A program made the translations under genes and the position numbers. The notes under the pieces were generated by a model, which was not told where the DNA came from, searched no databases, and saw nothing but the letters and a program-made list of their open reading frames with translations. Source: Jidongwangia harbinensis (GTDB lineage: Bacteria; Actinomycetota; Actinomycetes; Mycobacteriales; Micromonosporaceae). From it: a stretch of DNA of 64,000 nt. Below are positions 52,188 through 61,049 of this stretch, piece after piece (within the stretch, counting starts at the first letter, position 1; each line of letters begins with the position of its first letter). The DNA lies in contig NZ_JAIWNC010000042.1 in assembly GCF_020216025.1 (NCBI RefSeq), positions 27,172 to 91,171 of the forward strand. The letters run 5' to 3'.

Positions 52188-54636
52188 GCGCCGGCGCCCG
52201 GTGTTCCGGCCGCGCCTGCTGCGCAGCGTGGTCCGCCGCCTCGTCGGCCGCCTGCTGACCGACCGCCGCCCGGCGGCCGGTCCGCCCCCGGTCGCGGCCG
52301 GGGTGGTGCAGCGCGCCCCGGTGCGGGCGTCGTGGCCGGTGCTGCGCTGGTGGCATCGGGTACGCCAGGAGTCCGCGCCGGCCCGGCCCGCCGGTGCGGA
52401 GGCCGCCACGACGCCGCCGCGCCGCCCGATCGGGGCGGCGCCCACCATGCTGCGCGCGACCCGCCCGATGCTCGGACACGGCCCGATGCTCGGACATGGG
52501 CGGATGCCGGGTCCCGCGACCGCCGCACCGGCCCGGGGTGGTCCGCCGGCCGCACCGGCTGGGGGCGGTCCGCTGGCCGCACCGACCCGGGGTGGTCCGC
52601 TGGCCGCACCGGCTGGGGGCGGTCCGCTGGCCGCACCGACCCGGGGTGGTCCGCTGGCCGCACCGGCCGGGGGCGGTCCGCTGGCCGTGCCGCCGAACGC
52701 CGGGCCGGACGTGCGGCCCGGCCACGAACTGGTGCTGCGGCCCGCCTTCGGGCTCCCGGGCGGCGACGGCCGGGCACCCGGGCCCGCCGGCCGGAACACA
52801 CCCTCGAGCGGCCGGGCCACACCCGCCGGCGAGCATGGATCCGGCCCGGTCGGGACGACCACCGGCGGGCGGAACGACGCCGAGCCGGCTCGCCGCGGCG
52901 GCCGGGCATCCACCGGGTCCACGACGACCACCGGCGGTGCCGGACCGGCGGCCGGCGGATCGTCGTCGGCCGCGTCGATCGGCGCCGCCCTCCCGGGCGA
53001 CGACGGCCGCGGGTTCGGACCGGGCGGCGCCTTCGCGGGCGGCGCGCGGCTGACGGCGGGATCCCGCCGCGGTTTCGCCGGTGAGGCCGCCGGAGCCGGA
53101 CTCGGCGCCGGAGCCGGACTCGGACCTGGACACGGCGCCGGAGCCGGACTCGGACTCGGACTCGGACTCGGAGCTGGACACGGCGCCGGAGCGGGACCTG
53201 GGTCCGGGGCTGGAGCCGGCAGCCTGCCCGGTGAGACGTTCGGTGCCGACCTCGCCGGCGGGCTCCCGGTGGCCGGCGTGCGCCGCGGCGCCGACGAGCC
53301 CGGTTCGCTCCCGGCAACCCCGGCCGGCACCGCCGCCGGCCGGGCGGCTCCGGGCTCGACAACCACGGGCTCGACAACTACGGGCTCGACAACCACGGGC
53401 TCGTCCAGAGCGGGCACCGCGAGCGCGACCACCGGCGCCACCGCAGGCCGCCGGCCGGTCACCGCCGCGGCGTCCATCGGCCGGTCCGGCGCCGGCACAC
53501 CCGGCCCGGACACCGCGATCGGCGCCGCCACCCGGCTGCGCCGCGCCGTGACCCGGGCCGGCGGGCTCGCCGCCCGGCTCTCCCGGATCGCCGCCGGACC
53601 CGTTCGCCGGGACGGGTCCCTCGCCCGGCCGCCCGCTGCCGGCCCGTCGGTACACAGCCCCGAACCGGTCGGATACCTGCGGGTCCTCGGCGCCGCGCCA
53701 CTGCCGCCGGGCCAGGTGCCCGATCCGGCCGGCGCGGTGCGGCTCAGCCCGGCGGCCGGGCATCGGCCGGGAGGGCCCGCGGACCGGGCCGGTGGCGGCG
53801 GTCACCGGACGTCCCCCGTACCCGGGATGTCTCCGCGGCAGCGGTGGGAAGCGGCCGTCGCCGCACGGCCGCTGGAGGCGCCCCGCTCGCTGCCCACCGC
53901 CCTGCACGCGATGGCCACGGCGATCACCGGGCGCACCCGGCCGCCGCAGTACACCACCGGCCCGGCCACCCGGCACGCGCTCGCCGCGGCGGGCGCGCTG
54001 GGCGCCACCACCGGCACGGTCGTGCACCTGCCGGGCCCGCCCGCGCCGGGGCCGTCGGTCTCCGCGGTGCTCGCCCACGAGCTGACGCACACCCGGAATC
54101 CGGTCCGGCGCCCACGGTTCTTCCTCGGCGGCGCGTCCACGTTGCTCGACGACGACGAGCGGTCCGCGCTCAGCGCCGGGCGGCAGGCCCTCGGCGGCAC
54201 CGTCGACCAGGGCCGGGAGGCGGCCGCCGGGATCGTGAACCAGCTTCCGGTGGGCGGCGGCCTGGGCGCGGTCGGCGAGGTCGCCACCCGCGCGGCGCGA
54301 GCGGCGGTGCTGGAGGCCACGGCCGGGCCGATGGCGGCGGCGTCCGGGCTCGCCGGCGACGCGACGGGCGCGGTGTCCGGCGTGCTGAACAGCGCGTCGG
54401 GGGCGGCGAACACGCTCTCCGGTGCCGTCGACTCGATGTCCGATGCGGCCTCGGGCGCGGTGGACACGGTGAGCGGCGCGGCGTCCGGGGCGGCGTCGCA
54501 GGTCGCGGGCGCGGCCGGCGGGGCGGCCGCGGCGGCGAAGGCGGCGCTGGACCCGGACAAGGTCGTGGAGATCGTGGAGCAGCGGCTACTGCGCGAGATC
54601 GAGCGCCGTGGCGGCCGATGGGCAGGAGTGTTCTGA
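52165..54636 (+). CDS. Disordered eCIS-core-like protein with HELTH motif
   Basis: The 823-residue product has a basic N-terminus, then a very long Gly/Ala/Pro/Arg-rich region (about 80-560) with repeated GGPLAAPTRG/GGGPLAAPAG and GAGLGAG blocks. A folded part with AHELTHTRNP (H638-H642) is the HExxH of DUF4157-like eCIS-core proteins. The C-terminus has Ala/Ser-rich amphipathic helices and ends in EIVEQRLLREIERRGG, the usual terminus of this operon position. It may be the tape-measure or internal cargo-loading protein; that is an inference. GTG 52165 has GGAGG about 8 nt upstream. Confidence 0.7.
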   Translation: MASAPAPRRRRPVFRPRLLRSVVRRLVGRLLTDRRPAAGPPPVAAGVVQRAPVRASWPVLRWWHRVRQESAPARPAGAEAATTPPRRPIGAAPTMLRATRPMLGHGPMLGHGRMPGPATAAPARGGPPAAPAGGGPLAAPTRGGPLAAPAGGGPLAAPTRGGPLAAPAGGGPLAVPPNAGPDVRPGHELVLRPAFGLPGGDGRAPGPAGRNTPSSGRATPAGEHGSGPVGTTTGGRNDAEPARRGGRASTGSTTTTGGAGPAAGGSSSAASIGAALPGDDGRGFGPGGAFAGGARLTAGSRRGFAGEAAGAGLGAGAGLGPGHGAGAGLGLGLGLGAGHGAGAGPGSGAGAGSLPGETFGADLAGGLPVAGVRRGADEPGSLPATPAGTAAGRAAPGSTTTGSTTTGSTTTGSSRAGTASATTGATAGRRPVTAAASIGRSGAGTPGPDTAIGAATRLRRAVTRAGGLAARLSRIAAGPVRRDGSLARPPAAGPSVHSPEPVGYLRVLGAAPLPPGQVPDPAGAVRLSPAAGHRPGGPADRAGGGGHRTSPVPGMSPRQRWEAAVAARPLEAPRSLPTALHAMATAITGRTRPPQYTTGPATRHALAAAGALGATTGTVVHLPGPPAPGPSVSAVLAHELTHTRNPVRRPRFFLGGASTLLDDDERSALSAGRQALGGTVDQGREAAAGIVNQLPVGGGLGAVGEVATRAARAAVLEATAGPMAAASGLAGDATGAVSGVLNSASGAANTLSGAVDSMSDAASGAVDTVSGAASGAASQVAGAAGGAAAAAKAALDPDKVVEIVEQRLLREIERRGGRWAGVF
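52523..52684. repeat. Six 27 bp tandem units in the eCIS-core-like gene
   Basis: Units CCGCACCGRCYSGGGGYGGTCCGCYGG run head-to-tail with alternate types, encoding Ala-Ala-Pro-(Thr/Ala)-(Arg/Gly)-Gly-Gly-Pro-Leu. Shorter Gly/Asp/Leu-type repeats follow at about 53094-53215 and three Ser-Thr-Thr-Thr-Gly units at about 53353-53405. Confidence 0.8.
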
Positions 54637-55313
54637 TGACCGCACCGAGTGCGCCGGTGAAGGCGTTCCTGCTGACCGAGAAGAAGGTGCAGATCGACTG
54701 CCTGTTCAACCCGGCGGAGCTGACCATCGCCAAGTCGAACACCTGGAACGCCGCGGAGAACAAGGGCGGCAACGCACCCGAGCTGCGGTTCCAGGCCGGG
54801 CAGTCGGGCACGCTGACGCTGAGCCTGACGCTGGACACCACGGCCAAGGGCGAGGACGTCACCACGTACACCAACAAGCTGCTCGACCTGCTGAAGGTGG
54901 ACCAGTCGCTGGCCGGCTCGGACCGGCAGCGCAACAAGGCGCGGCCGCCGTGGGTGGAGTTCCACTGGGGCAAGTTGCACTCGTTCAAGGCCATCGTGGA
55001 ACGGCTGCAGATCAAGTTCACCTACTTCGCCAGTGACGGCATGCCGTTGCGGGCGAAGGCCGACATGACGTTGAAGCAGTACAAGGACGAGGCCGAACTG
55101 CCGCTGCAGAACCCGACGTCGCACACCCCGACGCTGCACACCGTGCACCGGCTGGGCCACGGCGAGACGCTGGACCGGGTGGCCGCGCAGCACTACGCGG
55201 ACTCGACCCGGTGGCGGCTGATCGCGGAGGCGAACAACGTGGTCGACCCGCTCGCGCTGGAACCCGGCGCCCTGCTGGTCATCCCGGAACTCCCGGTGCG
55301 CCGCCGTGGCTGA
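54636..55313 (+). CDS. LysM-containing CIS baseplate/tube protein (Pvc7/Cis7-like)
   Basis: The 225-residue product has the CIS_tube-type domain (VQIDCLFNPAELTI, GTLTLSLTLDT, PPWVEFHWGKLHSF, LQIKFTYFASDGMPLRAKADMTL) and a C-terminal LysM (about 172-222: VHRLGHGETLDRVAAQHY, WRLIAEANN). It connects the tube to the spike. ATG 54636 overlaps the upstream stop (TGATG), and 8 nt overlap the spike gene. Confidence 0.9.
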   Translation: MTAPSAPVKAFLLTEKKVQIDCLFNPAELTIAKSNTWNAAENKGGNAPELRFQAGQSGTLTLSLTLDTTAKGEDVTTYTNKLLDLLKVDQSLAGSDRQRNKARPPWVEFHWGKLHSFKAIVERLQIKFTYFASDGMPLRAKADMTLKQYKDEAELPLQNPTSHTPTLHTVHRLGHGETLDRVAAQHYADSTRWRLIAEANNVVDPLALEPGALLVIPELPVRRRG

Positions 55314-56958
55314 CGCGACGCGCCGCCTGGACGGCGTGGTGCTGACCGTGGACGGGCGACCGCTCGCCACCGAGTTGTACCCGCGGGTGTCGCTGGTGCG
55401 GGTGGAGGAGTCGGTGCACCTGCCCGACTACTTCGTCATCCACTTCGACGACCCGCACTTCGAGCTGTTCGACCGGGGCACCTTCACCATGGGTACGCGC
55501 GTCGAGATCGCGTTCCGGGCCGAGGGCGACCCGACCGTGGTGACCGCCGGCGAGATCACCGCGGTGGCCGTCGAACCCGGCTCGTCCGGCCGGCACGAGC
55601 TGGTGCTGACCGGCTTCGACCTGACCCACCGGATGGCCCGGGAACCGAAGTCGCGCAGCTTCCAGCGGGTCACCGACGCCGACATCGCCAGCCGCATCGC
55701 CGGCGAGTACGGCCTGGACGTGGACGTGGACGGCACCGGCGCGCCGCACGACTACGTGCTGCAGGCCGGCGAGACCGACTACGCGTTCCTGCGGCGGCGC
55801 GCGGCCCGGATCGGCTTCAACGTGTGGGTCAGCGAGCGCACCTTCCACTTCAAGCGCACGCCCCGGTCCACCGCCACCCCGCCGCGCCTGCGGTACGGGC
55901 AGAACCTGTCGAAGTTCGCGGTCCGGTTCTCCGCCGCCGAACGCAGCGACGAGGTGCAGATCCGCGGCTGGGACCAGCTCGGCAAGGAAGCCATCGCGGG
56001 CCGGTCCACCGAGACCGACCCGGGCACCGAGGCGCCCGCGGCCCGGGAGATGACCGACGCCGCACGTCGCGCGTTCGGTCAGGTCAAGCGCAACGCCGGA
56101 CAGTTCCCGGTGACCGACCAGTCGGAGGCCGACGCGCTGGCGAAGTCGTTGCTGCTGCGCGCGTCCGGCGAGGAGGCGGTGCTGCGTGGCGAGGCGGCCG
56201 GTGACCCGCTGATCGGCGCCGGGGCGAAGATCCACATCGAGGGCATCGGTTCCCGGATGACCGGCGACTGGCGGGTCACCGGCGTCGAGCACGTGTACGG
56301 CGCCGGCCGCCCGTACGTGACCCGCTTCATCTGTGGCGGCAAGGAACCCGGCGGGCTGGCCGACCTCACCACCTCCGCACCGGCCGGCGGCGACCGCCGC
56401 GGCTGGAACGGTCTGGTGATCGGCATCGTCACCAACAACGACGATCCGGAGAAGCTGGGCCGGGTCCGGGTGAAGTTCCCGACGTTGTCCGCCGACGACG
56501 AGAGCGCGTGGGCGCGGATCTCCACCCCGGGCGGCGGTAAGCAGCGCGGCCTGCAGTGGCTGCCCGAGGTGGACGACGAGGTGCTGGTGGGCTTCGAACT
56601 CGACGACCACACCCGCCCGGTGGTGCTGGGCGGCCTGTGGAACCGGCAGGACGCCCCGCCCGACCCCGGCGCGGTGGCCGGCGGCGTGGTCAAGCAGCGG
56701 TTGCTGGTCAGCCGCACCGACTCCCGGCTGGTGCTGGACGACGACCAGCCCTCGGTGTCGCTGATGCTCGGCAACAGCCCCTGCCTGGTGAAGCTGGAGA
56801 AGTCCGAGTCGTCCCTGGTGGGTGACCAGAAACTGGTCGTGTCCGCCAACCAGATCGAGATCAAGGCGACCCAGAAACTGATGCTCAGCGGGGCCCAGGT
56901 GGAGATCACCTCGTCCGGTCCGCTGACCGCGTCCGGCAAGCCGATCCGGCTCAACTAA
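55306..56958 (+). CDS. VgrG/gpD-like central spike protein
   Basis: The 550-residue product resembles eCIS VgrG-type spikes (Pvc8): a gp27/phage-late-D-like region (about 15-340, DYFVIHFDDPHFELF, DYAFLRRRAARIGFNVW) and a gp5-type OB fold and beta-helix part (about 380-550: GLVIGIVTNNDDPEKLGRVRVKF, WLPEVDDEVLVGFE, GGLWN, ending KASGKPIRL-type). It follows the LysM gene with an 8 nt overlap. Confidence 0.92.
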   Translation: MADATRRLDGVVLTVDGRPLATELYPRVSLVRVEESVHLPDYFVIHFDDPHFELFDRGTFTMGTRVEIAFRAEGDPTVVTAGEITAVAVEPGSSGRHELVLTGFDLTHRMAREPKSRSFQRVTDADIASRIAGEYGLDVDVDGTGAPHDYVLQAGETDYAFLRRRAARIGFNVWVSERTFHFKRTPRSTATPPRLRYGQNLSKFAVRFSAAERSDEVQIRGWDQLGKEAIAGRSTETDPGTEAPAAREMTDAARRAFGQVKRNAGQFPVTDQSEADALAKSLLLRASGEEAVLRGEAAGDPLIGAGAKIHIEGIGSRMTGDWRVTGVEHVYGAGRPYVTRFICGGKEPGGLADLTTSAPAGGDRRGWNGLVIGIVTNNDDPEKLGRVRVKFPTLSADDESAWARISTPGGGKQRGLQWLPEVDDEVLVGFELDDHTRPVVLGGLWNRQDAPPDPGAVAGGVVKQRLLVSRTDSRLVLDDDQPSVSLMLGNSPCLVKLEKSESSLVGDQKLVVSANQIEIKATQKLMLSGAQVEITSSGPLTASGKPIRLN

Positions 56959-56968
56959 GAGGTGCACC

Positions 56969-57367
56969 GTGCCCCAGCCCGCCGCCCGACAGAACGACCC
57001 GGTCACCGGCACCGACACGCACATCCTGATGGTGCCGTCACCGGGCGGACCCGTGCCCACCCCGACACCGTTGCCGTTCGTCGGGCAGCTGATGACCGGG
57101 CTCTCCACCGACGTGCTGATCAACGGCCGGCCCGCCGCCGTGCAGGGCAGCATCGCGCAGAACATGCCGCCGCACATCGCGCCGCCGCCGGCCACGTTCA
57201 GCAAACCGCCCACCAACCAGGGCCGGGTGATGATCGGCTCGCCCACCGTGCTGGTCAACGGCAAGCCGCTGGCGCGGGTCGGCGACCAGGTCGCCACCTG
57301 CAACGATCCCGCCGACCTGCCGGTGTGCACGATCACCGCGGGCTCGGCCGACGTGCTGGTCGGGTGA
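56969..57367 (+). CDS. PAAR-like spike-tip protein
   Basis: The 132-residue product has the PAAR layout with HILMVPSPGGPVPTP, DVLINGRPAAVQGSIAQN, RVMIGSPTVLVNGKPLARVGD and the DQVATCNDPADLPVCTITAGS end carrying two Cys near the metal site. It would cap the VgrG spike. GTG 56969 is preceded by GAGGTG. Confidence 0.88.
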   Translation: MPQPAARQNDPVTGTDTHILMVPSPGGPVPTPTPLPFVGQLMTGLSTDVLINGRPAAVQGSIAQNMPPHIAPPPATFSKPPTNQGRVMIGSPTVLVNGKPLARVGDQVATCNDPADLPVCTITAGSADVLVG

Positions 57368-57777
57368 GCATGCGACGCGACGACTTCATCGGCAGCGGCT
57401 GGGCGTTCCCCGCGGCGATCTCGCGTACCGGGTCGGTCCGGCTGGTCACCGGCGTCGACGAGATCGACGCCGCGATCCGGATGATCCTGTCCACGGTGCC
57501 GGGGGAGCGGGTGATGCGCCCCGACTTCGGCTGTGCCATGTGGGAGATGCTGTTCGCCCCGATCACCGCCGGCACGCTCGGCCTGGTCGAACAGGCGGTC
57601 CGGGAGGCGCTGGGCCGCTGGGAGCCGCGGATCACACTGCAGTCCGTGCTGGCCACCGGCGAACAGGGCACCGGCACCATCCACATCACCATCGGCTACC
57701 GCGTCCGGGCCACCAACGACGTCCGCAATCTGGTGTTCCCGTTCTACACCATCCCCACTGAGGAGCCCGCGCCATGA
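57364..57777 (+). CDS. gp25-like baseplate wedge protein
   Basis: The 137-residue product has the gpW/GP25 signatures GSVRLVTGVDEIDAAIRMIL, TVPGERVMRPDFGCAMWEMLF and NDVRNLVFPFY. It is the sheath-contraction trigger component in the baseplate. GTG 57364 overlaps the PAAR stop (GTGA); ATG 57370 is also possible. Confidence 0.9.
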   Translation: MSMRRDDFIGSGWAFPAAISRTGSVRLVTGVDEIDAAIRMILSTVPGERVMRPDFGCAMWEMLFAPITAGTLGLVEQAVREALGRWEPRITLQSVLATGEQGTGTIHITIGYRVRATNDVRNLVFPFYTIPTEEPAP

Positions 57778-57820
57778 GTGAGCGAAGCGAACTCATCATC
57801 CAACTCAGCGTCGTAGTGCC

Positions 57821-57857
57821 TCATGCCGGCGCGGAGCGAAGCGGAGCGCCGGCATGA
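57821..57857 (+). promoter_or_regulatory. Perfect 12 bp hairpin enclosing the baseplate J start codon
   Basis: TCATGCCGGCGC pairs exactly with GCGCCGGCATGA around a 13 nt loop. The 3' arm contains the ATG (57854-57856) of baseplate J, and its GGAG ribosome binding site lies at the loop edge, 7 nt before. The stem would bury the start codon in the mRNA. The unit GAGCGAAGCG occurs twice here (57780s and 57830s), so it may be a REP-type repeat. A 27-codon frame at 57774 runs through it. Confidence 0.6.
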
Positions 57858-59812
57858 GCTTGCCCGCGCCCGACCTGGATGACCGCCGGTTCCAGGACAT
57901 CGTCGACGAGGCGAAACGGCGCATCAACCGGCTGTGCCCGGAGTGGACCGACCACAACGTCTCCGACCCCGGCGTCGCGATGATCGAGCTGTTCGCCTGG
58001 ATGACCGAGATGACGCTGTACCGGCTCAACCAGGTGCCCGACCGGCTGTACGTGAAGTTCCTGGAACTGGTCGGGGTGGAACTGTTCTCCGCCGTCCCGG
58101 CCCGCGCCGACCTGCTGTTCACGCTCACCGCCCCGCGCGACGAGGCGGTCCGGGCACCGGCCGGCACCCAGGTCAGCACGGAACGCCGCGACGACGAGGA
58201 ACCGGTCGTCTTCCTCACCGACTCCGAACTGGAGATCCGGCCGCCGAAGCTGGTCGCCTGCCTGACCCACGCCGGTGACCGGTACGCCGACCACTGGGAG
58301 TCGCTGCGCCGCGAGGCGTCGTCGGTGCGGCTGTTCCCCAACGTCCGTCCGGACGAGGCGGTCTACTTCGGGCTGGCCGACCCCGCGGGCGGCCACCTGC
58401 TGCGCCTCGACGTCACCACCGGCCCGGAGGGTGCCGGTGTCGACCCGCGCCGCCCGCCCCGGGTCTGGGAGGCGTGGGACGGCCAGCAGTGGGCGTCGGT
58501 GCGGATCCTGGAGGACACCAGCGCCGGGTTCAACAGCCCCGGCCAGGTCACGCTGCTGCTGCCGGCCCGGCACGAGGCGCTCGCGCTCGGTTCCAAGCGG
58601 GCGCACTGGCTGCGCTGCCGGCTGGTCCGCGCGATCGAGGGCCAGCCGGAGTACACCAACCCGCCGGAACTGGAGTCGCTGTCCGCGGTCGCGCTCGGCG
58701 GGGCGGTGCCCGCCCACCACGCCGAACCGGCCCCGGCGGAACTGCTCGGCACCAGCACCGGCAAGCCCGGTCAGGTCTTCCAGGTACGCCGGGTGCCGGT
58801 GCTGCCCCGCCGGCACGACGAGACGGTCCGGGTGGTGCTGCCCCGCCACGAACGCACCGGCGAGCCGGAGGAACAGGAGTGGACCGAGGTCGCCGACCTG
58901 GCCGACGCCACCGCCGACGACCGGGTGTACACCTGGTCCGGCGCCACCGGTGAGATCCGGTTCGGGCCGCGGGTGCTGGACCGGCACGGGCAGGCCTGGC
59001 AGCACGGCGAGATCCCGCCGATCGACGCGCAGATCTACGTGACCGGGTACCGCTTCGGCGGCGGTCGCCGCGGCAACGTGGCCGCCGAGCGGCTCACCGT
59101 GCTGCACACCTCGATCCCGTTCGTCGCGTCCGTGGTCAACCTGGACGCGAGCGTGGGCGGGGTGGACGCGGAGACCGTGGAAAACGCGAAGATCCGTGGC
59201 CCGCTGCTGCTGCGCGGCGGCCGGCGGGCGGTCACCGCGGAGGACGTGGAACGCCTGACGCTGGACGCCGCCCCGAGCGTGGCCCGGGCGCGGTGCCTGC
59301 CGCCGTCGTCGCCCGGGGAGCCGGCCCGGCTGCTGGTGGTGCCGCGCGTCGACGTGGCGCCGGAGAACCTGACGCTGGACGACCTGGGGCTCACCGACGA
59401 GCTGGAGGAGCAGATCAAGGCGTACCTGGAGCCGCGCCGGCTGCTCACCATGCGGCTGCGCATCGAGGCGCCGCGCTACCAGGGGGTCAAGGTGGTCGCG
59501 GAGGTGCGGGCCGGTCCGGGGGTACGCACCGAGACCGTGCGGGAGCGCGCCGAGCGGGCCCTGTACGAGTACCTGAACCCGCTCACCGGCGGGCCCAGCG
59601 GTCAGGGCTGGCCGTTCGACACCGACCTGCGGCTCGGCGACGTGTACGGCGTGCTGCACGGCTCGTTCGGCGTGCAGGGGGTGGAGGCGGTGCACTTCTT
59701 CTCCGCCGACCTGCGCCGCAAGCAGACCCTCGACCAGGTGGAGCAGCGGCTGCGGCTGCAACCGGAGGCGCTGTTCATGTCGTACGAGCACCGGGTGGTG
59801 GTCCAGCAATGA
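57854..59812 (+). CDS. Baseplate J-like protein
   Basis: The 652-residue product has a wedge-type N-terminus (DRRFQDIVDEAKRRINRLCPEWTDHN, GVAMIELFAWMTEMTLYRLNQVPDRLYVKFLELVGV), a central beta region (RFGPRVLDRHG, VTGYRFGGGRRGNVAA) and the gpJ-type ASVGGVDAETVENAKIRGP plus TAEDVERLTLDAAP near the C-terminal part. One gene here covers the role that some eCIS split into Pvc11 and Pvc12. Confidence 0.92.
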   Translation: MSLPAPDLDDRRFQDIVDEAKRRINRLCPEWTDHNVSDPGVAMIELFAWMTEMTLYRLNQVPDRLYVKFLELVGVELFSAVPARADLLFTLTAPRDEAVRAPAGTQVSTERRDDEEPVVFLTDSELEIRPPKLVACLTHAGDRYADHWESLRREASSVRLFPNVRPDEAVYFGLADPAGGHLLRLDVTTGPEGAGVDPRRPPRVWEAWDGQQWASVRILEDTSAGFNSPGQVTLLLPARHEALALGSKRAHWLRCRLVRAIEGQPEYTNPPELESLSAVALGGAVPAHHAEPAPAELLGTSTGKPGQVFQVRRVPVLPRRHDETVRVVLPRHERTGEPEEQEWTEVADLADATADDRVYTWSGATGEIRFGPRVLDRHGQAWQHGEIPPIDAQIYVTGYRFGGGRRGNVAAERLTVLHTSIPFVASVVNLDASVGGVDAETVENAKIRGPLLLRGGRRAVTAEDVERLTLDAAPSVARARCLPPSSPGEPARLLVVPRVDVAPENLTLDDLGLTDELEEQIKAYLEPRRLLTMRLRIEAPRYQGVKVVAEVRAGPGVRTETVRERAERALYEYLNPLTGGPSGQGWPFDTDLRLGDVYGVLHGSFGVQGVEAVHFFSADLRRKQTLDQVEQRLRLQPEALFMSYEHRVVVQQ

Positions 59813-59882
59813 GCGGAGCGGGGAGGCTACGGTCTGTACCGGCGCGGTGGATGAGCGCCGAGTCGCGGAGCGGGGGCAGGCA

Positions 59883-60419
59883 ATGAGTTGGCTGGTGTCC
59901 CAACTGCCGCGCACCATGGCGCTGGATCCGGTGTTGCACGACTTCGTCTCGGCGTTCGAGGAGGTGGCCGACACCGTCCGGGAACGCATCGACAGCATCG
60001 AGCACCAGATGGACACCGGGCTGGCCAGTCCGGAGATGCTGCAGTTCCTGGGCGCCTGGCTGGGTCTGGAGCTGGAACCCACCGACCCGGCGGAGTACCG
60101 CCGCTCGATGGTCCGCGAGGTGGGCCGCCTGCTGGGCTGGCGCGGCACCCGTTACGGTGTCGAGGCGCTGCTCGAGGCGGCCACCGGCGCGCGGGTCACG
60201 GTGATGGACGTGGGCGGCGTGTACGGCCGCAACGACACCGTCCCGGAGGAGAATCCGGTGGTGGTCGTGCAGATGGATCACACCGGCCACCTGACCGAAC
60301 GTCAGGTGCTCGGCTTCCTGCAGAGCGAGCTGCCGCTCGGCGCGCAGGTGCAGCTGGACGTGCGTTTCCAGCCGCAGAAGGCCCAGGGCCGCGCCCGTCC
60401 GACCACCGGTGGTGAGTGA
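59883..60419 (+). CDS. Tail protein I-like baseplate protein
   Basis: The 178-residue product resembles the P2 gpI/phage tail protein I family: YRRSMVREVGRLLGWRGTRYGVEALLEAATGAR and a leading IDSIEHQMDTGLASPEMLQFLGAWLGL. It is a baseplate part with an N-terminus of about 45 residues before the signature. The 71 nt before it hold no further gene; an in-frame GTG at 59847 gives a longer Arg-rich N-terminus. Confidence 0.88.
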   Translation: MSWLVSQLPRTMALDPVLHDFVSAFEEVADTVRERIDSIEHQMDTGLASPEMLQFLGAWLGLELEPTDPAEYRRSMVREVGRLLGWRGTRYGVEALLEAATGARVTVMDVGGVYGRNDTVPEENPVVVVQMDHTGHLTERQVLGFLQSELPLGAQVQLDVRFQPQKAQGRARPTTGGE

Positions 60420-60420
60420 G

Positions 60421-60909
60421 ATGACCGACCAGTACGGCGCGGCACGCCAGATGCCCTGCCCCGACTGTGGTTCACCGGTGCGCCCGGACGCCGAGCAGCT
60501 CTGCCCGACCTGCGGCTACCCGCTGATGTTCCTGCGCCAGTCGGCGGAGAACGACGCCCGGTCCATTCCGCGTTCGCCGAACGAGCAGCTGGACCCGACC
60601 GGCATGACGTCGCTGGGCCCGCGGCCGACCGACACCCGCCAGTTCCCGGCGGCCACGTACGGCCGGGGACCGGCGCCGGCCGGCCAGGTGTCCTGCCCGG
60701 CGTGCGGGTATCCGAACGAGACGGCCCGGATCCGGTGCGAGCGCTGCGGATACGAGCTGCGCACGGCGCAACCGCGGGCGGTGGTACTGGGGCCGCCGGT
60801 GAGCCAGGCGCCGCCCCGGCGTTCCGGGATGTGGTGGCTGATCGTCCTGATCGTGCTGGCGGTCCTGTCCGTGCTGACGCTGGTGATCACCCTGATCGTG
60901 ACCCGCTGA
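60421..60909 (+). CDS. Zinc-ribbon protein with C-terminal membrane helix
   Basis: The 162-residue product has two CxxC...CxxC zinc ribbons (CPDCGSP with CPTCGYP; CPACGYP with CERCGYE) linked by a disordered Ser/Pro/Thr segment, and one helix at about 138-160. Streptomyces CIS clusters carry a conserved single-pass membrane protein, CisA, that docks the particle at the membrane. This gene occupies a comparable place, but homology is not established. It is the last gene of the operon. Confidence 0.75.
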   Translation: MTDQYGAARQMPCPDCGSPVRPDAEQLCPTCGYPLMFLRQSAENDARSIPRSPNEQLDPTGMTSLGPRPTDTRQFPAATYGRGPAPAGQVSCPACGYPNETARIRCERCGYELRTAQPRAVVLGPPVSQAPPRRSGMWWLIVLIVLAVLSVLTLVITLIVTR

Positions 60910-60929
60910 CCTCGGAGCTTCCGGCTGCC

Positions 60930-60957
60930 CGCCACGGTGCGTCACTGAACCGTGGCG
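60930..60957 (+). terminator. Hairpin after the CIS operon
   Basis: CGCCACGGT and ACCGTGGCG form a perfect 9 bp stem around a 10 nt loop, 21 nt after the zinc-ribbon stop. The absence of a T-run is common in high-GC genomes. Confidence 0.6.
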
Positions 60958-61049
60958 ACCTGGCTGTTGCGCGGCGGTACCGCCTGCTGGATAGTGAACC
61001 CGACACCAATTGACAGTTGTCAATCGGCTATTCGTCGGAGGTCCAGGTC

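Noticed and set aside
52523..52684. Repeats in the eCIS-core-like gene considered as an integration site
   Set aside because: They are in frame with the protein and without target-site features.
57774..57857. 27-codon frame starting at 57774
   Set aside because: It lies in repeat DNA with inverted arms; kept only as a possible translation-coupling leader, not as a gene.
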